A model generated the notes under the pieces. The model worked only from the letters and a program-made list of their open reading frames with translations, did not search any database and had not been told where the DNA came from. The position numbers were made by a program, and so were the translations under genes. Shown piece after piece: positions 37,863 to 48,702 of a DNA stretch of 64,000 nt. Every line of letters starts with the position of its first letter. The first letter of the stretch is position 1. Location: the NCBI RefSeq assembly GCF_028369135.1, contig NZ_JAPWHW010000013.1:62001-126000 (forward strand). Direction: 5' to 3'. Source of the DNA: Roseovarius sp. ZX-A-9 (GTDB taxonomy: Bacteria > Pseudomonadota > Alphaproteobacteria > Rhodobacterales > Rhodobacteraceae).

Positions 37863-38257
37863 TCATCACTCGTCCATGTCATACGCGGTCGCCGCGCAGC
37901 ACCACACCAACCGGCCCAGCATGGCGAGCCGTGTGGCACATTTAAAACGGTGCGGTTTTGGCATTGAAGCGCGCTGCGCCACAGCAGCGCCTTTGGTGAA
38001 TACTGACGAGAAAGACGCCAGAAAACGGCATGTCGGAGCCCATGATGCCTACCGCGCAACGCCAACTTGCGCCGTCTCGATCTGTCCAAACGGCCCCGGC
38101 AAGGCATACCCGGCTGCTTTGGCAACGGCACAAGCAACGGGCAGAGCGTGCGCGCAACGCTGCATGGCGCGACAAATCGGCTGCATTGACAATTTGCTCT
38201 GGCACCCCACATGGTCCGCCGCCATGAGGTGCCAATCTCTGAGTCGAAAGGAAGTCC
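37863..38257. other. Intergenic stretch before topA
   Basis: 395 bp without a credible gene. Frames here are short or have no family pattern. A TTGACA at 38188 and the GGAAG before 38258 could belong to the topA promoter and ribosome-binding site. Otherwise I see nothing definite. Confidence 0.5.
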
Positions 38258-40936
<2,679 letters not shown>

Positions 40937-41075
40937 TTTCCCCGGTGCCGGAGGACGCTGTCATGCGCCCCCGGCATACCGGCGTTGCTGACGCGAATGT
41001 GAGCGCTTGGTGGCTTCTCTATCTGGTATGGGCAGGGCAATCTGCGCAAAACCTTCTCAGATACAAGAGGCAGTC

Positions 41076-41633
41076 ATGGCACGTTCATTTCTTACTCGTC
41101 GCTCCCTGATCCTTGGCGTTGCGGCATCCGGCCTCGCCACCCCGGCACTGGCCACCACACCGACGGCGGCGGTGCGTCGCAACACCTCCAGCTTTGTCAC
41201 CCAGAATTGGCAGGACCATTTCGATACGCTGGGCAAAGCCGCGATCATTGCCGACACGACATCGCGCGCGCTGCATTACTGGAATGCGGACGGCACTGAT
41301 TACCGCGTCTATCCGACGTCGGTTCCGATGACCGACGAGCTAACAAAACGCGGCTACACCAAGATCGTGCGCAAGAAGGTGGGGCCAGACTGGACGCCCA
41401 CCGCGTCGATGATGGAACGCTTTCCACATTACAAATACATGCCGCCCGGCCCTGACAACCCACTGGGCACGCATGCGATGTACCTTGGCTGGCCCGCCTA
41501 TATCATTCACGGCACCCACGACACCCGCAAGATCGGGCGCCGGTCCTCGGACGGCTGCATCGGCCTCTATAACTCGATGATCGAAGAACTCTTTGCGATC
41601 ACGCCGATCGGCACGCAGGTTCTAATTCTCTGA
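41076..41633 (+). CDS. L,D-transpeptidase (YkuD domain), exported
   Basis: A 185-residue protein with a twin-arginine-type signal (SFLTRRSLILGVAASGLATPALA). The YkuD catalytic region is IIHGTHDTRKIGRRSSDGCIGLYN, with His145/His148 and the nucleophile Cys161. These enzymes cross-link peptidoglycan through 3-3 bonds or attach proteins to it. The motif differs from the common S-H-G-C-I-R: Asp and Gly replace the His and Arg around the cysteine. That variant is unusual for the broad family, though it may be normal for this clade. The start ATG at 41076 has AAGAGG upstream. Confidence 0.88.
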   Translation: MARSFLTRRSLILGVAASGLATPALATTPTAAVRRNTSSFVTQNWQDHFDTLGKAAIIADTTSRALHYWNADGTDYRVYPTSVPMTDELTKRGYTKIVRKKVGPDWTPTASMMERFPHYKYMPPGPDNPLGTHAMYLGWPAYIIHGTHDTRKIGRRSSDGCIGLYNSMIEELFAITPIGTQVLIL

Positions 41634-41680
41634 TCGCGTGCTCTGCACATCTGCACAGCGACATACGTACTAACACCTAC

Positions 41681-41704
41681 CTGCCCGGCCTGCGCGCCGG
41701 GCAG
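41681..41704 (+). terminator. Hairpin after the L,D-transpeptidase gene
   Basis: CTGCCCGGC and GCCGGGCAG arms enclose CTGCGC. It lies 48 bp after the transpeptidase stop and 64 bp before the CoA-transferase operon. Only a short T pair follows, so it is a weak terminator candidate. Confidence 0.45.
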
Positions 41705-41767
41705 CGTTGACTCTGGCGCCCTGCGCAGCCCATATCGGGCCAACCGTTATTAACGAGGAGGTCTTGG

Positions 41768-42472
41768 ATGAATAAGGTCTATGGATCCGCCAAGGAGGCG
41801 CTGGATGGTGTGCTCTTTGACGGGATGCTCATCGCGGCCGGAGGGTTTGGGCTCTGCGGTATTCCCGAACTGCTGCTGCAGGCGATCAAGGAGGCCGGCA
41901 CGAAAGATCTGACATTCGCCTCGAATAACGCGGGCGTCGACGATTTCGGCATCGGCATCCTGCTGCAGACGCGGCAGGTGAAAAAGATGCTCTCTTCTTA
42001 TGTCGGTGAAAATGCCGAATTCATGCGCCAGTATCTGTCGGGCGAACTGGAGCTGGAATTCAACCCGCAGGGCACGCTGGCCGAACGGATGCGGGCTGGT
42101 GGCTGTGGTATCCCGGGCTTCTACACCAAGACCGGTGTGGGCACGGTCATCGCCGAGGGCAAGGAAATAAAGGTGTTCGACGGGGAGGAATACATCCTCG
42201 AACGCGGCATCTTTGCCGATCTTTCCATCGTCAAGGCGTGGAAGGCAGACGACACCGGCAATCTGGTCTTCCGCAAGACCGCGCGCAACTTCAACCCGCC
42301 TGCGGCAATGTGTGGCAAGATCTGCGTCGCCGAGGTTGAAGAGATCGTACCGCGCGGCTCGCTGGACCCCGACTGCATCCACCTGCCCGGCATCTATGTG
42401 CACCGGATCGTTCAGGGGACGCACGAGAAACGCATCGAACAACGCACGACGCGTAAAAGGGAGGACGTATAA
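41768..42472 (+). CDS. scoA: 3-oxoacid CoA-transferase subunit A
   Basis: A 234-residue alpha subunit of the succinyl-CoA:3-ketoacid (SCOT-type) CoA-transferase, which activates acetoacetate or a related keto acid with CoA from succinyl-CoA. Family marks are GGFGLCGIPELLLQAI near the N-terminus and GGCGIPGFYTKTGVGT around residue 105. The start ATG follows GAGGAGG. It overlaps the B-subunit gene by one base (TAATG), so both are made in equal amounts. Confidence 0.92.
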   Translation: MNKVYGSAKEALDGVLFDGMLIAAGGFGLCGIPELLLQAIKEAGTKDLTFASNNAGVDDFGIGILLQTRQVKKMLSSYVGENAEFMRQYLSGELELEFNPQGTLAERMRAGGCGIPGFYTKTGVGTVIAEGKEIKVFDGEEYILERGIFADLSIVKAWKADDTGNLVFRKTARNFNPPAAMCGKICVAEVEEIVPRGSLDPDCIHLPGIYVHRIVQGTHEKRIEQRTTRKREDV

Positions 42473-43095
42473 TGCCCTGGGACCGTAATCAGATGGCCGC
42501 GCGCGCGGCCGAGGAACTCGAAGACGGCATGTATGTGAACCTCGGCATCGGTATCCCGACGCTGGTGGCCAATTATACCGGCGACAAGGACATCACCCTG
42601 CAATCCGAAAACGGCATGCTCGGCATGGGCCCCTTCCCCTATGAGGGCGAAGAGGACCCCGATCTGATCAACGCCGGCAAGCAAACGATCACCGAATTGC
42701 CGCGCACCTCCTATTTCGACAGTGCCACCAGCTTTGGCATGATCCGTGGCGGCAAGATCGCGGCGGCGATCCTTGGCGCGATGGAAGTGGCCGAAAACGG
42801 CGACCTAGCGAACTGGATGATCCCCGGCAAGCTGGTCAAAGGCATGGGTGGCGCGATGGACCTGGTCGCGGGCGTCGGCCGCGTGATCGTGGTGATGGAC
42901 CACACCAACAAGCATGGCGACAGCAAGCTTCTGAAAGAATGCACCCTGCCCCTGACTGGCAAGGGCGTGGTGGATCGGATCATCACCAACCTTGGGGTTC
43001 TGGATGTCGTCCCGGGCGGACTGCGCATCGTTGAGACCGCGGACGGCGTGACCGAGGAAGAATTGCGCGCCGCCACCGAGGCGACCATCGTCTGA
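42472..43095 (+). CDS. scoB: 3-oxoacid CoA-transferase subunit B
   Basis: A 207-residue beta subunit. The catalytic glutamate that forms the glutamyl-CoA thioester is Glu46 in LQSENGMLGMG. YVNLGIGIPTLVANY and GGAMDLVAGVGRVIVVMDHT are typical of the family. With subunit A it converts acetoacetate (from ketone bodies, leucine or polyhydroxybutyrate breakdown) to acetoacetyl-CoA. A terminator follows. Confidence 0.93.
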   Translation: MPWDRNQMAARAAEELEDGMYVNLGIGIPTLVANYTGDKDITLQSENGMLGMGPFPYEGEEDPDLINAGKQTITELPRTSYFDSATSFGMIRGGKIAAAILGAMEVAENGDLANWMIPGKLVKGMGGAMDLVAGVGRVIVVMDHTNKHGDSKLLKECTLPLTGKGVVDRIITNLGVLDVVPGGLRIVETADGVTEEELRAATEATIV

Positions 43096-43119
43096 GCAAC
43101 GCACAAATGCGATTTGTAT

Positions 43120-43149
43120 GGGCGGGGCCGAAAGGGCGCCGCCCTTTTT
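43120..43149 (+). terminator. Terminator after the CoA-transferase operon
   Basis: GGGCGG (43120-43125) pairs with CCGCCC (43139-43144), followed by five T. A smaller hairpin ACAAAT/ATTTGT precedes it at 43103-43117. It lies just before the stop codon of the convergent transglycosylase. Confidence 0.8.
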
Positions 43150-43164
43150 CGTTTTGGGGTGGGT

Positions 43165-43974
43165 TTATTTCAGCGCCAAATTCAACGCGCATCCATCCGA
43201 GAGGAACTGCGGCCGTGTCTTGCACAGGCCGCGTGCGACGTCATAGGCGGCGAGAACCTTTGGCACATAATCTCGGGTTTCCGGGTAGGGCGGCACGCCA
43301 TTGTTGTCTTTTACCGCGTTTTCGCCGGCATTGTAGGCGGCAACGGCGAGGATCGGATCGCCCTTGAACTCTTTGAGCAGCCAATCGAGATACGCCACGC
43401 CGCCCTTGATGTTCTGCGCGGGCGACAGGCTGTCAGTGACACCGAACCGCTCTGCTGTGGCCGGGATCAGCTGCATCAGCCCTTGTGCGCCCTTTTCGCT
43501 GAGCGCGTCCTCGCGCCCACCGGATTCCACTGCGATCATCGCCAGCACCAGCGCCGGCGACACATCGGTGCCGATTGTTGCAACCAGAATATTCTGCCCG
43601 TGGCTCAGCGCAATCTGCTGAAGGTGCTGCAGGCGTGGACGCGGCACCGCAACACCCGCAGGCGGTTGGGCCAGCTTCAGGAGCGCCGAGTCAAAGCGCA
43701 GCGCGCTTGCATCCGAATAGCCCGAGGGGATCGCATCCCAGAACCAGTCATACTGCGCCACGCGCGCCGGGGCGTCCGGGGTTTCACCCGGTTTGGCAGC
43801 GGCAGGTGGTGCAACCTGATCGCCCGGCTCGATCTGGACAGTGATCCGCTTGCCCGTTCCGGCCTTGGGAGGCTTGCCCATTTTGAAGGTGAACTCGGGA
43901 AAAGGTGCCGGATCATCAGCACGAGCATCCGCACAGGGAATCGCCAGCACTGCAGCCAGTAGGCAAATTTTCAT
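43165..43974 (-). CDS. Lytic transglycosylase, SLT type
   Basis: A 269-residue exported protein. A signal peptide covers about residues 1-18, followed by a proline-rich linker and a C-terminal SLT (goose-lysozyme-like) domain from about residue 140. The catalytic glutamate is in MIAVESGGREDALSEKGAQGLMQLIPATAERFGV, and the domain ends with AVAAYNAGENAVKDNNGVPPYPETRDYV. It cleaves peptidoglycan strands. Such enzymes often open the wall for envelope machines, and this one lies divergent from the Tad locus. The start ATG at 43974 has GAGGAAAA upstream. Confidence 0.9.
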   Translation of the reverse strand: MKICLLAAVLAIPCADARADDPAPFPEFTFKMGKPPKAGTGKRITVQIEPGDQVAPPAAAKPGETPDAPARVAQYDWFWDAIPSGYSDASALRFDSALLKLAQPPAGVAVPRPRLQHLQQIALSHGQNILVATIGTDVSPALVLAMIAVESGGREDALSEKGAQGLMQLIPATAERFGVTDSLSPAQNIKGGVAYLDWLLKEFKGDPILAVAAYNAGENAVKDNNGVPPYPETRDYVPKVLAAYDVARGLCKTRPQFLSDGCALNLALK

Positions 43975-44344
43975 GTTTTTCCTCACGGCGGGCTGCTCTG
44001 CCTCTGATTGATTGTCCACAGCTTCGCAAAAATCATCGAATTTTACCAGCTTTGGGTGCGAAACCGGGGGCAATCGCGCCCAGCCTGGCCCTGAAATTCC
44101 ACAACCTTAACGATAAATAGCATTTTTCTTCGATATTTAATAAAATAAAAACAATGACTTAATTAGGTAAATTACAAAAAACTTAACGTGCTTAAGAATC
44201 GAACGAATCGCGCCCAATTCCTGCCTGATTTGGCTGGCTATATCTCCCCATACCGGTGAGCAGACGGCCAACAGAGAGAGGCGGCCAGATAGTGAAACGG
44301 TTACGAACCTGAGTAAACCTATGATCCTTTGGAGGGACCAAACT
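43975..44344 (+). promoter_or_regulatory. Divergent region upstream of the first flp gene
   Basis: 370 bp without a gene. The part about 44110-44200 is unusually AT-rich for this genome, with A-tracts and TTTAATAAAATAAAA-like strings, and could hold promoters in both directions. The last 20 bases carry the strong TTGGAGGGA ribosome-binding site for the pilin. A pilin is expected to be highly expressed, and the leader may help. No conserved operator was recognised. Confidence 0.5.
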
Positions 44345-44536
44345 ATGATCAAATTCTTCAAGAACTTCAGCAAAGACGAAGACGGTGCCGTGACAGTTGA
44401 CTGGGTCGTTCTGACCGCAGCAGTCGTTGGCCTTGGTGTTGCAGGCGTGTCGACCGTTTCGACCGGCATTGGCAACCTGGCAGACGACATCCAGACCGGT
44501 GTTGAAGCGACGGCTGTTGAAGGTGTCGGTGAATAA
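44345..44536 (+). CDS. flp: Flp-type IVb pilin, copy 1
   Basis: A 63-residue prepilin. The leader KFFKNFSKDEDG ends in Gly14, after which CpaA should cut; the mature 49-residue pilin begins AVTVDWVVLTAAVVGLGVAGV. Position 5 is Asp (Asp19) and position 6 Trp (Trp20) instead of the canonical Flp Glu5-Tyr6. It is the main subunit candidate of the Tad pilus, assembled by CpaF and TadB/C. The start ATG at 44345 has GGAGGG upstream. A second, similar pilin gene lies 185 bp downstream. Confidence 0.9.
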   Translation: MIKFFKNFSKDEDGAVTVDWVVLTAAVVGLGVAGVSTVSTGIGNLADDIQTGVEATAVEGVGE

Positions 44537-44561
44537 TACTCGCCTTGACCTCCTAATACGA

Positions 44562-44590
44562 AGAGCCGCAAGTCACCGATTTGCGGCTCT
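44562..44590 (+). terminator. Hairpin after flp copy 1
   Basis: AGAGCCGCAA (44562-44571) pairs with TTGCGGCTCT (44581-44590), followed by TTG. It resembles a weak terminator or a 3'-end stabiliser, often found after abundant pilin messages, and would lower transcription of downstream genes relative to the pilin. Confidence 0.6.
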
Positions 44591-44721
44591 TTGACGTAAG
44601 AGAGACCAATAACTAACCACCGCACCCCACCGGGGGAACGGGACGAGCCGCCGGCGCGCGCAAATGTCCACTCATCGCTGCCGGGATGAGTTTCCTCAAA
44701 CTTCCGTTTGCGAGGTGCTAA

Positions 44722-44919
44722 ATGTTAAATCTCAAATTTCCGACGAAATTTCTCTGGGACGAAGACGGCGCAATCACAGTCGATTGGGTTGTCTTAAGCG
44801 CTGCGATCATCGGCCTTGCCGTCGCTGGCGTGGCTGCAGTCCAGGAGTCGACCAACGCATTGACCGAAGACATCAATACCGGAATGTCCGCAGTTGATGT
44901 TATCGGCAACGGCGAATAG
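44722..44919 (+). CDS. flp: Flp-type IVb pilin, copy 2
   Basis: A 65-residue prepilin. The leader ends in DEDG (Gly16), and the mature 49 residues start AITVDWVVLSAAIIGLAVAGV. It shares the Asp5-Trp6 substitution and the acidic end (IGNGE) with copy 1, and the mature length is identical. The N-terminal leaders differ (KFPTKFLW versus KFFKNFSK). It may be a second structural or minor pilin. The start ATG has GAGGTG upstream. It leads into cpaB with a 131-bp gap. Confidence 0.88.
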   Translation: MLNLKFPTKFLWDEDGAITVDWVVLSAAIIGLAVAGVAAVQESTNALTEDINTGMSAVDVIGNGE

Positions 44920-45050
44920 CCCCTGCCTTACCGCAGAACAACCACCCGCTTTCCCAGCTTTTGCCATAATCTTGGGGTAGTCTGGTCCTTGGGTAAATCC
45001 GTTTCGCACCCCGTGCGAAAATCGGAGACGTAACGACGAAAGGATAGGCC

Positions 45051-45920
45051 ATGCGTGTTGTTTTCGGATTGGTACTTGTCGTGGGGCTCGGCCTTGCAGG
45101 CTTCGCCGTATACATGGCAAAAACTTATATTCAGGGCTACCAGGCGCAGCTCGCCGAGGAACGCAAATCGCGAGCTCCTGCAATCGAAACCGTCGAAGTC
45201 TATGTGGCCAAGGCCCCATTGAAATACGGGCAACGCCTGCTGAAAAAAGATGTTCAGCTGGTCAAGTTCCCCAAGAATTCGCTGCCCGCAGGTGTCTTCG
45301 CGACAGAAGAGGCCCTGTTTCCCCAAGGCGACGAGGTGCCACGCACCGTGCTGCGCGCAATGGAGAAATTCGAGGCGATCATGGAAGTCAAAGTCACCGA
45401 CCCCGGCCAGGACGCAGGCATCACCAATGCGCTGGAGCGCGGCATGCGCGCGTTTGCCATCGAGGTTGACCGCACTTCCGGTGTGTCCGGTTTCTTGCGG
45501 CCCGGTGACCGGGTCGACGTCTATTGGACCGGCAGCGTCGGGCGTGGCGGTATGCGCACCGAGGGCAATTCCAGCGGCGATGTGACCAAGTTGATCGAAG
45601 CGGGCATCAAGTTGATCGCCGTCGACCAGTCTGCCAACAGCGACGATGTCAAAGCACAGATCGCGCGCACCGTAACAGTGTCCGCTCGCCCCGAGCAGGT
45701 CGCCGCCCTGCAGCAGGCGCAATCAACTGGTCGTCTGAGCCTGTCGCTGGTCGGAGCCCAGGATGATACCGTCACCGCCGCGATCGAGATCGATCAGCGC
45801 GAATTGCTTGGCCTGGCGGCGTCGCCAGTTGCGGTCGAACGTCCGCAAGAGCAGGTCTGCTCGATCCGGACCCGGCGTGGCGCCGAGGTGATCATTACCC
45901 CGATCCCCTGCACCAACTAG
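45051..45920 (+). CDS. cpaB: Tad pilus assembly protein CpaB (RcpC)
   Basis: A 289-residue protein with an N-terminal membrane helix (MRVVFGLVLVVGLGLAGFAVYMA). It is followed by an SAF domain (AKAPLKYGQRLLKKDVQLVKFPKNSLPAGVF) that resembles pilus and flagellar chaperone folds, and a C-terminal domain with LRPGDRVDVYWTG. CpaB/RcpC supports the outer-membrane secretin in Tad systems. The start follows AAAGGA. A strong terminator lies 143 bp after its stop, so the message probably ends here at least part of the time. Confidence 0.92.
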   Translation: MRVVFGLVLVVGLGLAGFAVYMAKTYIQGYQAQLAEERKSRAPAIETVEVYVAKAPLKYGQRLLKKDVQLVKFPKNSLPAGVFATEEALFPQGDEVPRTVLRAMEKFEAIMEVKVTDPGQDAGITNALERGMRAFAIEVDRTSGVSGFLRPGDRVDVYWTGSVGRGGMRTEGNSSGDVTKLIEAGIKLIAVDQSANSDDVKAQIARTVTVSARPEQVAALQQAQSTGRLSLSLVGAQDDTVTAAIEIDQRELLGLAASPVAVERPQEQVCSIRTRRGAEVIITPIPCTN

Positions 45921-46062
45921 AGGGCTCCGCATCGCACCCGAATGGCCGATGTGATCCAAAAGCTACACTTCTCTGGGGCACTTGGGGCTTTTCCATCGCC
46001 CTGGAATGCTGGAGGAACGTGATAGACTTTCGATCCCGTCGCTCTGAAAAGACACGAAAAAT

Positions 46063-46091
46063 CGGAGCGCCGCCCCCGCGGCGCTCCGTTT
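46063..46091 (+). terminator. Terminator inside the Tad locus, between cpaB and cpaC
   Basis: An 11-bp stem (46063-46073 with 46078-46088) encloses CCCC and is followed by TTTCATT. It lies in the 318-bp gap between cpaB and cpaC. The gap also holds A-rich DNA (about 46150-46165) that could carry a promoter for cpaC; no gene is seen in it. Confidence 0.75.
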
Positions 46092-46238
46092 CATTCGTGC
46101 AACTGTTTTGCGCGCTGGATGAGAAAAACTGGCTAAGTGTCATTGATTCTTGAAAAAATAAAAAAAATGCCTCACAGTGATACGCAATATGGGCAAAAAG
46201 ACCCAACCCAGAGGCGTGATCGAAAAAAGGCAGGTCAC

Positions 46239-47663
46239 ATGAAATATAGAAATGTTTTCACGGCGGCCCTGCTGGGTTTCGCCATTTGCGCGGGTGCAGG
46301 CCCAGCGCCAGTTCATGCAGAAAACCTGCATATTGTTCGCAAGGGCACAGGTCGTGATCTGAATGTCTCGATGAACCGCGCAGTTGTGGTCGAGAGCGAC
46401 GTGCCTTTTGCGGAACTGAGCATCGCAAACCCGTCTATCGCCGACTTCTCGACGCTGTCGGATCGCACGATTTATGTCTTGGGCAAATCGCCTGGGCGAA
46501 CGACGCTGACCCTGCTTGATGAAAACGGTCGGCTGATCACCAATGTCGAAGTGCGCGTGAGCGCCGATGTTTCAGAGTTCAAGGAACGTCTGCGCCAGAT
46601 CCTGCCCAATGAGCAGATCGAAGTGCGCACAGCCAATGACGGCATCGTGCTGTCGGGCACCGTATCAAGCACACCGCGCATGCAACGCGCACTCGATCTG
46701 GCAGAACGCTATGCACCCGAGCGGGTGTCGAATCTGATGTCAGTGTCTGGCAAACAGCAGGTGATGCTGAAGGTCCGCTTTGCCGAAATGCAGCGAACGG
46801 TCGCCAAGAGTCTTTCGACCTCGCTCTCAGTGGACGGTCTTTCGGGAGCAGGCCTCGGTGGTGCGGTCGCCACCAACGGGCTTTCGTCTCAGGGTGTGGT
46901 CACGGGCGCGATCTCTCCGGGGACGAATTCGTCGGGATCAGCCAATAACGGCGCGATGTTCTTTGGCTTCAACGCCGGGTCAGCCCAAATCGGCGTTCTC
47001 TTGCAAGCGCTTGAAACAAAGGGCGTTATCAGAACCCTGGCAGAGCCGAACCTGACCGCCCTTTCGGGTCAAGAGGCCAAGTTCCTGGCCGGTGGCGAAT
47101 ATCCGATCCCGATTGCACAGGACAACAATACGATCTCGGTTGAATACAAACCATTCGGCGTAGAGCTGAATTTTGTACCGCGCGTGCTGGATGACAATGT
47201 GATCAATCTGGAAATTGCGGCAGCCGTGTCGTCACTGGACCTGTCAAACGGTTTGAACACCGGCGCCTTTACCATCGCAGCGTTCAAGCGGCGGGATGCT
47301 TCCACCACCATTGCCATGCGGGACGGCGAAAGCTTTGCGATCGCGGGCCTGCTGCAGGACGACTTCCAGGATACCAACGGTCAGGTTCCGTGGATCGGCG
47401 ACATCCCGGTTCTGGGTGCTTTGTTCCGCAGCGCTGACTACCAGCGGTCGCAAACCGAACTGGTGATCATCGTGACCGCGCATCTGGTGACCCCCACCAA
47501 GGGTGAGGCGCTGGCGCTGCCGACGGATCGTGTACGGCTACCGTCCGAGGCGGACCTGTTCCTCAACGGCCGAGTCGCACGCAGCGTCGGGCCCGCAACC
47601 GGTGCCGCCGGTGAAGTTGCCAAACAGGACTTCAGCGGCTCTTACGGCTACGTGATGGATTGA
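46239..47663 (+). CDS. cpaC: Tad pilus outer-membrane secretin CpaC (RcpA)
   Basis: A 474-residue exported secretin. After the signal peptide (about 1-27, PVHA) comes the pilus-secretin N0-like domain (NVSMNRAVVVESDVPFAELSIANPSIADFSTLSDRTIYVLGKSPG). A BON-like stretch follows. The C-terminal secretin barrel has AEPNLTALSGQEAKFLAGGEYPIP and VPWIGDIPVLGALFRS. It forms the outer-membrane pore through which the Flp pilus leaves. The start ATG at 46239 is chosen from the signal peptide; AAAAAGGCAGG lies upstream. Confidence 0.93.
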   Translation: MKYRNVFTAALLGFAICAGAGPAPVHAENLHIVRKGTGRDLNVSMNRAVVVESDVPFAELSIANPSIADFSTLSDRTIYVLGKSPGRTTLTLLDENGRLITNVEVRVSADVSEFKERLRQILPNEQIEVRTANDGIVLSGTVSSTPRMQRALDLAERYAPERVSNLMSVSGKQQVMLKVRFAEMQRTVAKSLSTSLSVDGLSGAGLGGAVATNGLSSQGVVTGAISPGTNSSGSANNGAMFFGFNAGSAQIGVLLQALETKGVIRTLAEPNLTALSGQEAKFLAGGEYPIPIAQDNNTISVEYKPFGVELNFVPRVLDDNVINLEIAAAVSSLDLSNGLNTGAFTIAAFKRRDASTTIAMRDGESFAIAGLLQDDFQDTNGQVPWIGDIPVLGALFRSADYQRSQTELVIIVTAHLVTPTKGEALALPTDRVRLPSEADLFLNGRVARSVGPATGAAGEVAKQDFSGSYGYVMD

Positions 47664-47679
47664 TGCAGGGATGGGACAG

Positions 47680-48342
47680 ATGAAAAAAACTATTATATTT
47701 CTGTCGGTTCTCGCTCTTGGGGCATGTTCCAAGAACACCGGCCAAGTATATCGCTCCTACTTCGACGAAGCCGGGTCGCTGGTCGATAACGGTAGTTTCG
47801 GCAACGCGAACATGAACAACATGCAGATCATGAATGGCGAGAAAAGCTATGTCCATGATCTGTCGAGCCGCTTTGCGACCGAAGTCCTCAGCACCGTGAA
47901 CTTCGCTTTCAACTCAGCCCAGCTTGACGCAGCGGCACGCGAGACGTTGCGCGAACAGGCCGCATGGATCAAACAGTTTCCCGAGGTACGGTTCCGCGTC
48001 TACGGCCATACCGACGCCGTCGGATCAAATGCGTTCAACAAGCGTCTGGGCCTGGCCCGTGCCAATGCGGTGGTCGGCTACCTGTCGTCGCAAGGCATCA
48101 GCCGGTCACGACTGGAAGCCGTCGTTTCCTATGGCGAGACACAGCCGCTGATCGTGACCGAGGGCCGCGAACGGCGCAATCGCCGGACCGTGACCGAGGT
48201 TTCCGGCTTTGTCCGATCAAACCCGATCGTCATGGAAGGCAAATACGCCGAAATCGTCTTCCGCGAATACGTGACCAGCGCCAAACCCGAATCGGAGTTG
48301 CCCCTTGCAAAAGGCAGTGGGTCGACCACCTCTGAGGAATAG
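47680..48342 (+). CDS. OmpA-domain lipoprotein in the Tad locus
   Basis: A 220-residue lipoprotein (lipobox LALGAC, Cys16) with a C-terminal OmpA/MotB peptidoglycan-binding domain (VNFAFNSAQLDAAARETLREQAAWIKQFPEVRFRVYGHTDAVGSNAFNKRLGLARANAVVGYL). A long C-terminal extension follows. It takes the position that CpaD/RcpB has in other Tad loci, where a lipoprotein helps the secretin insert, and may anchor the pilus machine to the cell wall (inference). ATG at 47680 is preferred over 47671; both start close to GGGA. A strong terminator follows. Confidence 0.88.
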   Translation: MKKTIIFLSVLALGACSKNTGQVYRSYFDEAGSLVDNGSFGNANMNNMQIMNGEKSYVHDLSSRFATEVLSTVNFAFNSAQLDAAARETLREQAAWIKQFPEVRFRVYGHTDAVGSNAFNKRLGLARANAVVGYLSSQGISRSRLEAVVSYGETQPLIVTEGRERRNRRTVTEVSGFVRSNPIVMEGKYAEIVFREYVTSAKPESELPLAKGSGSTTSEE

Positions 48343-48385
48343 GCCCAGATAGAGTTATCTCCCTGCCCGGCTTGCCGGGACACCT

Positions 48386-48415
48386 AAAAACCCGCTGCAA
48401 CGACAGCGGGTTTTT
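48386..48415 (+). terminator. Terminator after the OmpA-like gene
   Basis: AAAAACCCGCTG (48386-48397) pairs with CAGCGGGTTTTT (48404-48415) around CAACGA, a textbook stem with A-tail and T-run. It separates cpaB/C-ompA from cpaE. Confidence 0.9.
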
Positions 48416-48702
48416 CTTGTCTGACACAAGTGGTGCTTCACGGGCCGCATTGCGTACACAGGAGGGTTCCCGGCCCTCAACATGACGCCTGTGCGCACCG
48501 GCATGCTTCACCGCCATTTCGCACAAAAAGAGCTTTTTAGCCGTATTGTTGCCCAGATTTTAAGCGACCTTCCAGACAGGGTGAAATCAACCATGCACAA
48601 CTCGCACGGTGCCGCGCTACAGGGACGCGCCAGATGTTTCACCAAAAGACCAACGTAGAGGCACCGAAACAGGTGACACGTAAATTATAGGACCGAGACG
48701 CA
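48416..48702 (+). other. Gap upstream of cpaE
   Basis: About 290 bp after the terminator carry no convincing gene; a 58-codon frame at 48482-48658 lacks any support. The stretch presumably holds the promoter of the cpaE-cpaF-tadBCD unit, and AAATTATAGGACCGAG just before 48703 supplies the ribosome-binding site. Confidence 0.5.

Noticed and set aside
48482..48658. 58-codon frame upstream of cpaE
   Set aside because: No ribosome-binding site, no recognisable fold, and it lies in the expected promoter region of cpaE.
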